Shown here one piece after another: positions 46,001 to 57,077 of a stretch of 64,000 nt of DNA (the stretch's first letter is position 1; every line of letters starts with the position of its first letter). Both the position numbers and the translations under genes were made by a program. Origin of the DNA: Gigantopelta aegis (taxonomy: Eukaryota; Mollusca; Gastropoda; Neomphalida; Peltospiridae); assembly GCF_016097555.1 (NCBI RefSeq), contig NC_054701.1, forward strand, positions 59,737,676 through 59,801,675, in the 5' to 3' direction. The notes beneath the pieces were generated by a model that did not search any database, had not been told where the DNA came from, and saw only the letters and a program-made list of their open reading frames with translations.

Positions 46001-47842
46001 TATCAATTAACGAACTGAAGCCTTGTCGCAGCGTGGAAATATGGTCTGAAGTAAATAACAACAATCAATCTGATTAAAATTATCTCTTCTGGGTTTGCCC
46101 TAGTAGATCTAACAGCATTGCAATTCAAATATCGACCAATTACACTTCGCCGTTTATAGCGTTATTCGGGAGCATACAAATTCTAAAAATCTCGGGCGAG
46201 ACTACTAGTATTTATGTAATAGGCGAACTTGTTGGTCTATGTGCAGTAATAAACTCTGGATTGTATACTATTATAAACAGCTTTTATGGCTACACCATCA
46301 TTTTATATAAAAAAATTTATATTGAAATTAGTTTCCGGCATACTTCGTAATTCACCCGAATCATTTCGTATACCCTCGGCATAATCCCGAATGTTTTCAA
46401 ATCACTGGCATGATTTTGCAAGTAAGGTTTTGATTGGTCGAATGAAAGGTCAACTGGACATGAGCTCCAACGGGCTGCTGTTAGATCCACATGTAATAGT
46501 GAAGCTAATTTTAATTAGATTGAACAACAATATGAGTCCAATTGCAATAACGATAACAACAACAACAAAAAAAAAAATAGGACCGGTCTCAATGGTGCAG
46601 TGGTTCATGGGTATTGGGTTCGCACCTAGAGCGAGTTTTTACAGATCTGTGGAAAGCTAGATGTAAAGCCATTACACCAACTTGTGTCTTACTAACAAGT
46701 AACCCGTAACCTACTGTCCTGGACAGACACCTCAAATAGCTGACGATGTGCCCACGACAGCGTGCTTGAATCTTAACTGAATGTAAGCACGAAAGTAACT
46801 TGAAATGAACAAAAAATATGTCAAGAAAATTCAAAAGCTATATTTTTATTATGTCTTCGTGGAGGGACTCAGGGAAGGGCGGGAGATAGATTGAGAACAA
46901 CTGGATGAGGGATGGAGATGGACAACTAGCTGAAACAAAGAAAGAGAAATAGTTGGAGCAAAAGTTAAACACATTGATTAATTAATCATCGGCTACTGGA
47001 TGTCAAACATTTGATAATTCTGACACGTATTACTCACTGCATTTTTTTCATTAGCAATAAAGGATCTTTTATATGCACTTTCCCACAGACCAGAAAGTAC
47101 ACACCACATCCTGTGATCAATTGTGGTGCACTGGTTGTAACGAGACAAAAAAAACCAAGCAGCTGAATAGATCCACCGAGGGGGTTTGATCCCCCGATGC
47201 AAGCACCTCCGGCGAGCACTCGACCGACTAAGCTAAATCCCGCGCCCTGTTTGGAACAGTGATGGTATGTGTGTATGAGAGAGAGAGCGCAACAGAGGTA
47301 GGCAGATAGGGATATATAAACAGAGAAGATGAGATGGAAATTGAGACAGCATTAGATCGGGAGTGAGCGAGTGACAGAAAGACAGACATACAGACAGACA
47401 GAGATCTGTGAACTACTTCAACTGAATGAATTGTATTACCTTTTTCTGGTTGTAACGGCTGATCCAATACCTCAGTAAACCTCAGTTTTGATTTACTGAT
47501 GGCGACGCCAGTCCTATACACGCCATCATGGGTGATTTTTAGATACTGGTGCATCTCTTTGACTTTAACTTCAGTCCCATGAAGACGAGAATCTACCTTC
47601 TCTAATTTGTCTAATAAGAGAAGTAGTAAGTCGTGGTCAGATACACTGTTTCCTAAGTCGTTTCCCTTCAGACGCATTTCCTCATTTGACGTAATCGTGT
47701 CATTATTTGCAGCTCTGGGTCCACCAGTGTCCTCAGATAATTGGGCGTAAGCAGCATCGCCATCCTTCACTGCACTATCTGATATTTGGGCACTAACAAG
47801 TTCGCCAGACTCCTGGTCATTCGGGTCTACTGCTGTTTCCAT
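40013..47842 (-). CDS. CARD-containing death-fold adaptor protein, four exons, 448 aa
   Basis: Exons on the minus strand: 47842-47440, 46045-45249, 42498-42429 and 40089-40013. They have correct AG/GT borders, phases 1, 0 and 1 match at each join, and the total is 1347 nt, divisible by three and ending in TGA. Residues 1-65 are acidic and low in structure; 68-100 (DLLLLLLDKLEKVDSRLH) look like a short coiled coil. Residues 135-220 form a CARD: LRQGFSSLIDNLEPKDI, LISKRVLSVSDVESIKGEKR, RVRQLVCCLCKKSPEHFEHF, LDTLRESYDFLAEHF. Residues about 230-315 (VDIRTITDYMFRYGTITPEV, FRELTTKTIPLGVRWAQLL) look like a second, diverged death-fold, possibly another CARD. The C terminus (SEDEIEEHRIF..., ending VKWLKDKLTL) is short and unrecognised. 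CARDs bind each other in apoptosis and innate immune signalling, so an adaptor or regulator role is inferred. No enzyme domain is seen. Introns are packed with transposons. A 5' untranslated exon could start upstream, since TTAACAG precedes the ATG by about 25 bp. Confidence 0.85.
40566..40921. mobile_element. TTAA-type MITE, family 2, copy 2
   Basis: Left end after TTAA (40562-40565): AGGGACATTCTTGAGTTTGG; right end AGCAAACTCAGGAATGTCCC. Interior matches 32160-32539, for example TTTTTAACGATTGTAATTAC. It lies in the last intron of the CARD gene. Confidence 0.85.
41512..41610. repeat. Hairpin-forming inverted repeat in CARD intron 3
   Basis: TAGTCCAGGAACATTAGGG and its inverse CCTAATGTTCCTGGACTA, with inner arms TTAATCCGGAAAT and ATTTCCGGGTTAA. 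Nearby copies of related sequence at 41607 and 43283 share AAATAACTTTTAGT.GAAAAA. Confidence 0.8.
42615..42915. repeat. GGCGTACGGG-type repeat with inverted ends
   Basis: TAGGCGTACGGGCTCCCATT at the left and CCCCCCATACGCTTATTC at the right give short inverted ends TAGGCGTA / TACGCTTA around about 280 bp. In CARD intron 2, non-coding. Confidence 0.4.
43505..43555 (-). mobile_element. SINE 3' scrap (minus)
   Basis: AAAGTTTGTTTTTGGTTAAT then GACACCACTAGAGCACACTG; only the tail domain survives. Confidence 0.7.
44079..44540 (+). mobile_element. SINE (type B) with two nested interruptions
   Basis: The head AGGATCGATCCCCATTGG and body run to about 44218. They are interrupted by about 155 bp of foreign sequence (GCGCATGTGCAGGGATTTCA onward), resume at about 44375 (ACCAAATGTTAGACATCCAA), and are interrupted again at about 44424-44487 by an inverted SINE 3' piece (GTTTTATTTAACGACGCACT). 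The last part, ATTATTAAATCAATATGC, then closes the tail. Confidence 0.65.
45087..45190 (-). mobile_element. Degenerate SINE fragment (minus) next to the CARD exon
   Basis: CACATACCGCGGCCTTTGAT, ATACCAGTTGTGGGACACTG and the following head-like part resemble the type B SINEs. It supplies the read-through end of the long frame to 45153, which is why the exon is ended at the donor 45249 instead. Confidence 0.6.
46117..46527. mobile_element. Partial long-TIR MITE in CARD intron 1
   Basis: TTCAAATATCGACCAATTAC, GTTATTCGGGAGCATACAAA, then GACATGAGCTCCAACGGGCT and GAGCTAATTTTAATTAGATT-like right end (reads GAAGCTAATTTTAATTAGAT). The left arm is missing. Confidence 0.75.
46968..47248 (-). mobile_element. 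SINE (type B-like), minus strand, in CARD intron 1
   Basis: 3' domain at the left (ATCATCGGCTACTGGATGTC); body GGATCTTTTATATGCACTTT; head at the right with GGGTTTGATCCCCCGATG and GGCGAGCACTCGACCG. It ends just before the GAGAGA-rich tract at 47277. Confidence 0.8.
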
Positions 47843-47848
47843 TGTGAA

Positions 47849-48711
47849 ATGGATGGTGATTTGTGTCTGTTAATAGGTAGAGTATAATCAGATCATATTC
47901 TTTGACTAACAAGAACAGGTTGGGTTTTTTGTAAATGGACTTTTAATACTCTAATTTTGTTTACATTTAATCCCTTACGCAAATGTCATAGAGCTTAAAT
48001 ACAATGTCTTCAGTTAATTATGGTAACATTTAATGACTTTGTTGTGAAAGGAATATTATACAACTGATACTGATATAATTTAATTATTATACATGTAGTT
48101 GAGGTACCATAGAATCTACCCTATCAAATACCTGTTTCAAGCACAATCACCACCCTGACCTCAATCAAGGATGGATTTCTAATATACATGTATTGCCAGA
48201 AAGTCTTCATGACAAATGGGATTTTCAAAATCTCTAAAGATTTAAAATGATTCTATGCAGCAATATTTGTCTCAAGTCCTAACCACCACCCTTATAAAAA
48301 TCTGGATATTTAATATATTGCCAGAAAGTGTTTTGGATAAATGAGATTACAAAAATATTTGAAATCATTCTGTCCCATTACAGATCCAATTCACCAGTTC
48401 ACCACATTGCAAAATAATCGATTTTTAAACATTATTATAACTTCTATACATAATGTTTGCGATTGTAATTATAATGAATTATTTGAATGGATCGTTCAAT
48501 GAAATTAATTATTTCATACTACTTCCTTTTTCTAATTCAACAATGGCTAAGAAAGGTGTGTGTCTGTGTGTGCGTGTGTGTATTTCATTCTTCTCTACAC
48601 TGTAAGCCTACAGTTTATGAGAATAAAGGTCATTGTCATTGTCTTTATGATAGTCTCGAAGAATTACCACTTGGGTGTGCAAAATTTGACACAGTTATCT
48701 ATGGATTCTGA
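47849..48711. other. Region upstream of the CARD gene, no gene seen
   Basis: AT-rich. It contains diverged pieces related to the ~330 bp repeat further right (AGGTACCATAGAATCTACCC near 48103, and TATTGCCAGAAAGT twice, near 48190 and 48310) and a short GT run near 48560. No clear TATA or initiator was singled out for the CARD gene. Confidence 0.4.
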
Positions 48712-48888
48712 CACTGTTGGAGGTTCACATTGATAATCCACTGGGTGCCATCCTTGAGAAATTTGAAAAATCCAAGATGGTGGCCAAATCAGAGAACAAA
48801 GGACAACAATTTTTATTTCTACCCAATGGTTTTAGGAGCCAGGAAAGACACTGGTGCCATCATAATTGGTACCATCATAATTCAGGAG

Positions 48889-49118
48889 GGTGGGTAATGC
48901 GTTCACTAGATGCACGGTCGGTCTATGATCGATCCCCGTCGGTGGACCCATTGGGCTATTTCTCGTTCCAGCCAATGCTCCACAACTGGTGTAACAAAGG
49001 CTGTGGTATGTACTATCCTGTCTGTGGGATGGTGAACATAAAAGACAGCAGGTTTCTTCTCTCAGTATCTGTGTGGTCCTTAAGCATGTCTTACGCCATA
49101 TAACCGTAAATAAAATAC
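48889..49118 (+). mobile_element. SINE (type B), plus strand
   Basis: Head ATGATCGATCCCCGTCGGTG; body GGTATGTACTATCCTGTCTG; tail ACGCCATATAACCGTAAATA. The part before the tail is shortened. Confidence 0.85.
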
Positions 49119-49707
49119 AAGATGGTTGCCAATATGGTGGTTCAAATGGAGAAAATTGCATATTGTTTGAAACAGAAAGGTAATTCTTGCATTTAACCCA
49201 TGGTTTTAGGGATCAATGAACGTAGTTCAGTTCTTCTATACCTGTTAATTTTAATTTATTCAAGATGGCCACCAATATAAGTAATGAACTGAGGAAGATG
49301 GAACTGTTAAAAGTAACAGTCACTCAAAAGACTTGTTGGTTTAAATACAATGACCTACATGTAACTATGAAACACTATATTAAAGTGACCCTTTATTAGA
49401 TTTTTTTTTCTCCTGAGTACTGTGTGTGTTGTTTAGTGAGTATGATAGAGTTTCGCCAGTTTGCAATGGAATTCAGTTTTAGCTGGTCTATTTCTTTTCT
49501 TTTTTTTACAATAATGGTATTTAACACTGGGAATAAAAAGCAAGTACTAGGCCACCTAAAATAATATTACATTGCAAATTAACAAAATTACATCATGCAT
49601 ACTACATCACGCACAACACTACCAAAGATCTTACATTCTATTGGCCAAGAAAAGGTCACTGTAAAATAATGTTACAATGCCTTTTACATCTGTCAATACA
49701 TTCAACT

Positions 49708-49937
49708 GATTGGGTTCTTTCTCGTTTCAACCATTGCACCACAACTGGTCAAAGTCCATGGTATGTGCTTTCCTGTCTGTGGGAAAGTGCATATAAAATA
49801 TCCCTTGCTGCATTAAGAAAAATGTAGCAGGTTTCCTTTGATGACTATACGAGTCAGAATTACCAAATGTTTGACATCCAGTAGCCTATGATTAATTAAT
49901 CAATGTGCTCTAGTGGTGTCGTTAAACAAAACAAACT
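49708..49937 (+). mobile_element. SINE, 5'-truncated, plus strand
   Basis: TTTCTCGTTTCAACCATTGC, GGTATGTGCTTTCCTGTCTG, then GACATCCAGTAGCCTATGAT, and the tail CTAGTGGTGTCGTTAAACAA. Confidence 0.8.
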
Positions 49938-51014
49938 TCTTGTTTACATATGTCAAATTATTTTATTATTATTAATTGATTATATTAAACCCACAAGTTT
50001 TTTTTAATGACTGTGTTAATCATTTTACAAATATACAGTGGCACTTTATTTTTATCCTTAGGTACATTACCTGTATTGGTTGGCATTTTGAATTAATTAA
50101 AATTAACTTGTATAGAAGAACTGAACTACTTTCATCATATTCCATGACCCCTAAAACCATGGGTTAGATGCAAGAATTACATTTTACTTTTTTAGTACTG
50201 AATAATACGGAAGTTATTGTCATTTTCTCAATTTGGACCACCATATTACATGGCCCATTTACTTAAATCTGAATTTTGATAGCACCAGTGCCCTCCTTGG
50301 CTCCTAAAACCATTGGGTAAATGCAATAATTGTTGTTTATCTGTCAATTTATGAGCAAGCTATAGCCATTTCCCTGATTTGGCCACCATTTTGTCCACCA
50401 TCTTGGATTTTTCTTCAAGGGTGCCCGGGTGGCACCTGGTAGATTATTGATTTGCACCAAGCTGTGCACATTTTGAACCCAAACTGGCATTTGGCTATTC
50501 ACATATATATATTTTTTTAATTATAATAATAATAAAAAAATTTAAAAAAAATTCTTATATGGAAATCTGCCCTGATCATTTAGATAATGAATTAATCAAT
50601 CATATATTTATTTAGTTGTTAGTGTCTATATAAGAAGGTGTTTACTTAGCTGAAATATATATCAGCTAACAAATAAGTAAATTAATATACCATATTTTGG
50701 GAAAAGTACCCTCGGTGGATGATCTTGTACCCCCAGTAGTTAGGTACTATAAAATCCACCCTATTGAACTCTTAAGTGTCTCATTTTCCTAGAACTATCC
50801 CTAGCACTGATAGTAAACATACAGTAAAGTTATTCACATATATATTTTTTAAAAATTAAATAAAAATAAAAAATGACAATAGTAATTTTTTATAATTCTG
50901 AAATCTACCTATATCATTTGGATATTGGATTAATCCACCATATACATATTTAATTATTAGTGTCTACATAAGAAGGTGTTTACTTAGATAAAATATATAA
51001 TAGCTAACAAAGAA

Positions 51015-51250
51015 AGGAAATGTTTTATTTAACGATGCACTCAACACATTTTATTTATGGTAATATGGCATCAGACATATGGTTAAGGACCACACAGATA
51101 TATAGAGAGATGAAACCTGCTGTCACCACTTCGTGGGCTACTCTTTTCGATTAGCAGCAAGGGATCTTTTATATGCACCATCCCACAGATGGTGGTACAT
51201 ACCACGGCCTTTGATATGCCAGTCGTGGTGCACTGGCTGGAACAAGAAAT
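51015..51250 (-). mobile_element. SINE (type B), minus strand, head missing
   Basis: GAAATGTTTTATTTAACGAT at the 3' end, GGTTAAGGACCACACAGATA, TTTTATATGCACCATCCCAC; stops at GGCTGGAACAAGAAAT before the tRNA head. Confidence 0.85.
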
Positions 51251-52116
51251 CAATAGCTAACAAATACATAAATTAATTTACCATATTAAGGAAAAAGTAC
51301 CCTCGGTGGATGATAATGTACCCTCGCTAGTTAGGTACTATAAAATCCACCCTATTAAAATCTCAAGTGTCTCAATTTCATAGAACTATCCCTAGCACTG
51401 ATAGTGTACATACAGTAAGGTTATTCACATATATTTAAAAAAAATTAAAAAAATTATAATAATAAAAATTTCTTATAATTTAGAAATCTACCCTGATCAT
51501 TTAGATAATGGATTAATCAATCATATATTTATTTAGTTGTTAGTGTTTATATAAGAAGGTGTTTACTTAGCTGAAATATATATTGGCTAAAAAATAAGTA
51601 AATTAATATACCATATTTTGGGAAAAGTACCTTCGGTAGATGATCTTGTACCCTCAGTAGTTTGGTACCATAAAATCCACCCTATTGAAATCTTAAGTGT
51701 CTCGTTTTCCTAGAACTATCCCTAGTACTGATAGTAAACATAAAGTACGGTTATTCACAAATATTAAAAAATAATAATAATAAAAATAGAAGAAAATAAT
51801 AATTGCTTATAATTTAAAAATCTACCCTTATTAGTTAGATAATGGATATACATATTTAATTATTAGTGTCTACATAAGGTGTTTACTTAGCTGAAATATA
51901 CAATAGCTAACAAATACATAAATTAATATACTATATTAAGGAAAATGTACCCTCAGTGGATGATCTTGTACTGTCGGTGGTTACGGTACTCTAAAATCCA
52001 GCCTATTAAATTCTTAAGTGTCTCATTTTCCTACAACTATTCCTAGCATGGATAGGAAACATACAGTAAGGTTATTCACATACCTGGTATATTTTTACAA
52101 AAATAAAGGAAGGAAG

Positions 52117-52428
52117 GAAATGTTTTATTTAACGATGCACTCAACACATTTTTATTTCTGGCTATATGACGTCTGACATATGGTTAAGGACCACACAGAT
52201 ATAGAGAAAGGAAACCCTATGGGCTACTCTTTTCAATTAGCAGCAAGGGATCTTTTATATGCACCATCCCACAGACAGGATAGTACATACCACGGCCTTT
52301 GTTACACCAGTTGCGGAGCACTGGCTGGAACGAGAAATAGCCCAATGGGTCCACTGACGAGGATTGATCCCAGGCCAACCTCACATCAAGCGAATGCTTA
52401 GTCCACTGGACTATGTCCCACCCCACTT
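52117..52428 (-). mobile_element. SINE (type B), minus strand, nearly full length
   Basis: 3' end GAAATGTTTTATTTAACGAT, body and head with GGATTGATCCCAGGCCAACC and ACTATGTCCCACCCCA at the right. In the fifth 330 bp unit. Confidence 0.87.
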
Positions 52429-52809
52429 TTACAAAAATAGAAAATAAAAATTACAAATAAAAAATAACAAATTGTAAATATACCCTGATCATTTACATAA
52501 TGGATTAATCCATCATATTCATATTTAATTTTCAGTGTCTGCATAAGAAGGCATTTATTTAGCTCAAATTAACATTGCATATAAAATGGAAAATCCACTC
52601 TGATAAAATTGAAATCTGAAGTTTATAATTTTTGCCAGAACTACCCCCAGCATATATAGTACATGTGCAGCTTTGGTGCAATCTAAAGCCCTGACATTAA
52701 TCAAATATCATGTACCACATTACTTGGTCATTTAACCCCATTCCCATACCTTACCTGTAGGTAGTAGATAATAATTTAACCCACGATTATATTATTAATT
52801 TTTACATAT

Positions 52810-52859
<50 letters not shown>

Positions 52860-52860
<1 letters not shown>

Positions 52861-54879
52861 TACTCAAAAGAATTTAAGGGTCAGACGATATTTTCGACAT
52901 TATTTTCTGAATGTCAATTATATTAGCTAGACCATAATGTCACGCATGGTATTGTTCCATTTTGACGAAAGTGGGTCTAAGCAACCCAGAAATGAATTAA
53001 AATCCACTGTCATTGACACTGTCGACTAGTTCTAATGGCGAAAACATGCTTACATTTGCACGTAAATTAGGGCGAAAGCGAAAGGTCTGCTAAGTGCCCA
53101 TAACTCGCTTTTTCACAAAGCGCTTCATTTGCACGCTTTGCACGTGTATTCCATGTTCCCAATGCTGAATTTCTGTATTATTGGAGCTTGCGTTCGTGTA
53201 CGGTGCACACTCCAAATTCGACAATGGTACGACTTCAACTGACTATCGAAGATCGAGGAAGGGCTATTGCTTGGCTTCAGGATGGCAATACGCAAAGAAA
53301 TGTTGCTCTGAGACTTGGTGTCAGTCAGAGTGTCGTTGGCCGACTGTGGCAACGGTACCAAGCAACGAATTCTGTTCGAAATCGTCCACGTTCGGGAAGA
53401 CCCCTAAGCACTACAAATAGAGAGAGAGACCGGCCTCGGTGGCGTCGTGGCAGGCCATCGGTCTACAGGCTGGTAGGTACTGGGTTCGGATCCCAGTCGT
53501 GGCATGGGATTTTTAATCCAGATACCGACTCCAAACCCTGAGTGAGTGCTCCGCAAGGCTCAATGGGTAGGTGTAAACCACTTGCACCGACCAGTGATCC
53601 ATAACTGGTTCAACAAAGGCCATGGTTTGTGCTATCCTGCCTGTGGGAAGCGCAAATAAAAGATCCCTTGCTGCCTGTCGTAAAGAAGAGTAGCCTATGT
53701 GGCGACAGCGGGTTTCCTCTAAAAACAGTGTCAGAATGACCATATGTTTGACGTCCAATAGCCGATGATAAGATTAAAAATCAATGTGCTCTAGTGGCGT
53801 CGTTAAATAAAACAAACTTTACTTTACTTTTTACAAATAGAGAGGACCGCTACATCACCAATATGGCTCTACGTCAACGCACAACCACTGCACGCCGATT
53901 ACGTGACAATCTGCGGACTGCGACTGGAACTCGAGTGTCTGATCAAACCATACGCAATTGTCTGAGAGCCAGTAATCTACGCTGCCGTCGCCAGGCTGTT
54001 CGACCACCACTCCTACCACGTCACAGAACGGCCAGACGTCACTGGTGCACACTTCATCTGCGGTGGCAACGTGTTCAGTGGGGTCGAGTGATGTTCACTG
54101 ATGAGTCCAGGTTTTGTCTCCAATTCAACGACGGTCGGGTTCGTGTCTACAGACGTCCTGGGGAGCGCTTCGCTGACGTTAACGTTAGACAACGTCACCG
54201 GTTCGGTGGTGGCAGCGTCATGGTGTGGGGCGGCATCTCTATCCACCACAGGACCCCCCTCTATGTGGTGGATGGCAATCTGAATGGAATCCGCTATCTG
54301 AATGAGATTATCCGGCCGTTGGTTCTCCCAGGCCTTCAGCAGATTGGCGGCGGGGCAGTTCTGCAGGATGACAATGCCAGACCCCACCGCGCCAGGGTGG
54401 TAACGGACTTTCTCAGACAACAAGGTATCGCCAGGATGGATTGGCCAGCATATTCGCCTGACTTGGCCCCAATAGAGCACGCCTGGGACGAATTAGGCAG
54501 GAGAGTTCGGGATAACCATGCCCCTCCGGCCAACCTTCATGATCTGGGTCAACTTCTTATGGCAGAGTGACAGGCCATTCCCCAAGAGTTCTTCAGACGT
54601 CTGATCAACAGCATGAGGCAACGATGTGTCGAGTGTATTCGCGCCAGGGGTGGATTCACACACTATTAAACGAATGTTCTAATGTGTAAAATCCATGTTT
54701 GACAACCTTCAACTTTGACAGCATGTCATGTGACTTTCTTGTATACAGTGACGTTTATTTGTGGTTTTTTGTAAATATGGAACAATAAATAAAACATTTG
54801 GTGTAGTTTACATCATCAATCTAATACACTCTGAAACTTATTTGGTTATAAATTTTGACCCTTAAATTCTTTTGAGTAG
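52860..54879 (+). mobile_element. Tc1-like transposon, nearly intact, with a SINE in its transposase
   Basis: TIRs CTACTCAAAAGAATTTAAGG (left) and the exact inverse CCTTAAATTCTTTTGAGTAG (right), inserted in a TA microsatellite. Transposase on plus: from about 53223 (MVRLQLTIEDRGRAIAWLQD, then RNVALRLGVSQSVVGRL helix-turn-helix, GRPLSTTNRE) it is split by a SINE at 53425-53831 and resumes RYITNMALRQRTTTARRL, RVSDQTIRNCLR, FTDESRF, FGGGSVMVWGGIS, LQDDNARPHRAR, YSPDLAPIEHAWDELGRRV. The D, D and E of a DD34E triad are present. One in-frame TGA (54568) falls near the C terminus, where TGG would be expected. A young but dead copy. Confidence 0.92.
53425..53831 (+). mobile_element. tRNA-headed SINE (type A) inserted in the Tc1-like transposase
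   Basis: Full length, with direct repeats TACAAATAGAGAG at 53412-53424 and 53832-53844. The tail ends GTTAAATAAAACAAACTTTA plus CTTTACTTTTT. Removing it in thought gives an uninterrupted TTNREDRY reading in the host element. Confidence 0.93.
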
Positions 54880-55366
54880 TATATATATATTCATGTTTAC
54901 ATATCTGATACAAGCGTTAAAAAAAAAACCTATGCGATATATTATATTATTCACGTATTATTAATATTGTGTCACGTTTACAAACGATTAACTATGCAGC
55001 GTTGTTTGTAGTCCGATACATCTGTCATAAACTCAGTTGCTGAGTAGACGGCAGGTGTATCGGACTACGTAGGTAGTCAAAACATCGGAAGTACAGATCA
55101 GAAGAAAAACAAAAAAACACTGAAAAACGCTCAGTTATAAAACTGATTTGTATTACTTAATATTTTATTAAATGCTCGTTACAATAACACAGATCTATAT
55201 TCGGCATAATTTACTAGGGAATTAGGCCTACTCGTTCATATTTATGTTTATTTCCCTGGGAATACATATCAGACTCGTTTGTGACATGGGGCGTGGCTTA
55301 TGAAAAAGGGCGTAGCTTAAAATCGCATTTCGCGAGATGTTACGATTAAGTATTTCCGTAACTGGT
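54880..55366. other. Non-coding, one hairpin
   Basis: A hairpin at about 55008-55066 pairs TAGTCCGATACATCTG with CAGGTGTATCGGACTA. Nothing else recognised. Confidence 0.5.
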
Positions 55367-55765
55367 CGGTTTTTTATTTTATTTAACGACGCCACTAGAG
55401 CACATTGATTTTTTATCTTATCACCGGCTATTGGACGTCAAACATATGGTCATTCTAACACTGTTTTTGTTTTAGAGGAAACCCGCTGTCGCCACATAGG
55501 CTCCTCTTTTATGACAGGCAGCAAGGGATCGTTTATTTGCGCTTCCCTCAGGCAGGATAGCACAAACCATGGCCTTTGTTGAACCAGTTATGGATCACTG
55601 GTCGGTGCAAGTCGTTTACATCTACCCATTGAGCCTTGCGGAGCACTCACTCAGTATTTGGAGTCGGTATCTGGATTAAAAATCCCATGCCTTGACTGGG
55701 ATCCGAACCCAGTACCTACCAGCCTGTACACCGATGGCCTAACCACGACGCCACCGATGCCGTTT
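55367..55765 (-). mobile_element. tRNA-headed SINE (type A), minus strand, full length
   Basis: 3' tail at the left (TTTTATTTAACGACGCCACT), body, and head at the right (GGGATCCGAACCCAGTACCT, then GATGGCCTAACCACGACG). Confidence 0.92.
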
Positions 55766-55902
55766 TATAATAAAGAATGTTAGTTAACCGATCACATACA
55801 AACTGGGATCACGCGGTCATCCCTTAACGTACATGAGGTTGTGGGAGAAACCTGGCATTGACATGTATGTATAGATGTATGGATATCTATATACTGTATG
55901 CA

Positions 55903-56090
55903 GTGGCGGATCCAGAAAATCCATTTAGGGGGGCCCAATGACATGAGGCGAAATGCTAAGGGAACTCTGGAGGGCGATTGTAAAAAAACTAAAATTAATA
56001 CATAATAAAATATACAAATGTCGCAAATTTAGGGGGTACTGGACCTTAAACCAAACCACCCCCCCCCCCCCCCCCTAGATCCGCCTTTGG
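55903..56090. mobile_element. GGCGGATC-type MITE
   Basis: GTGGCGGATCCAGAAAATCC at the left and CCTAGATCCGCCTTTGG at the right pair. Reverse of 31932-32098, with CGAAATGCTAAGGGAACTCT and a C-run near the right. Confidence 0.8.
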
Positions 56091-57075
56091 TATGTATATC
56101 GGGTTTCACCAGTTACTAGTAGTACATAAAAACAATGTATATATTAACGTACGGGAAAAGGGAATAAAAATGATTTTTGGCCTTACAAATTCTTTCATGC
56201 CAATGCTGGGACTCGAACCTATGTATGTGTGTATGTATGTGTGTGTGTGTTTGCGCGTGTTTACGTGCGTGTGTGTGTGGAGGGTGGGGTGGGCTTAAAT
56301 TTAAGAAATATACTAGATACTTCAGCTTTAAATATTCAAAACACTAACCGAGACCGCAGCTTGAACACCTAAGATGTTTTCCTTCTTCCTGGTATAATAG
56401 GTAGGACGTTTTGTCTTGGGACGTCTTGTGAGTTATATAACACATGAAATACCTTTGGTAGCTTAAATCCTCTGCAGGTTATACATATTACGATACTTTT
56501 ATGGTAAGAACATTTTAAAATATTGTCAAAACTTATTATTTTACTGGATAGTAGTAAATTACTATATCATGTGACTCCATATAACGGGATCGATGGGTAA
56601 TTTTGTTGCTGTCACATGATTTCTATTTATGTACCGACATGTACGAAATACTTGAAACTTGAAACTTGATTACGGTACACTCAGGCCGTACAGTGGGTAT
56701 TTACACTGACAAGATGACGACAGAAGTAAAATAGCGGTATACACAATAAATAAATGAGGAAGTAATTCAGTACACGGAAGGCGAAGCGTGTGTATCATAC
56801 AGTATGTGTGCATGTTTGCGTAATTTAATGGAATCCATGAATTAATACATTTATTCACAAATGTTATTTTATTTAAGGTTTTAAATAGTATTAGTATTTA
56901 GAAGGGATGCAACTTGTTCTTTTATTAGACTACTTTAGTCCGTTCCGTAGGGAACGCTTTTTTTCATACTATGGAATTACTACAAGTTATTTATTTTTGA
57001 GCTGATTGATTTGTAAATTTTTGTTTTGTTATTCTTTTGGTTTTTTCAAAACACTTACTCTGCCGCAATACTCTG
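56091..57075. other. Non-coding stretch
   Basis: A GT-rich simple repeat lies at about 56222-56278, and a piece near 56942-56975 (AGGGAACGCTTTTTTTCATA) matches 34800-34835. No gene recognised. Confidence 0.4.
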
Positions 57076-57077
57076 CC

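Larger units (their letters stand above)
48712..50460. mobile_element. Large foldback element (~1.75 kb) carrying SINE insertions
   Basis: The left part (TTGATAATCCACTGGGTGCC, TCCAAGATGGTGGCCAAATC, TGGTTTTAGGAGCCAGGA) is inverted at the right (TCCTTGGCTCCTAAAACC, GGATTTTTCTTCAAGGGTGC, TGGTAGATTATTGATTTG). A second pair (AACCCATGGTTTTAGGGATC near 49196 against CCCCTAAAACCATGGGTTAG near 50150) continues the symmetry. SINEs lie at 48889-49118 and 49708-49937. Non-coding. Confidence 0.65.
50490..52700. repeat. Tandem repeat, ~330 bp unit, about five units, SINE-interrupted
   Basis: Each unit holds GGTTATTCACATAT, TCTACCCTGATCATTTAGAT, AGAAGGTGTTTACTTAGCTG and GTACCCTCGGTGGATGATCT, then ATAAAATCCACCCTATT and CTATCCCTAGCACTGATAGT. 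Units start near 50490, 50826, 51422, 51755 and 52076. SINEs split the second (51015-51250) and fifth (52117-52428). Confidence 0.85.
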
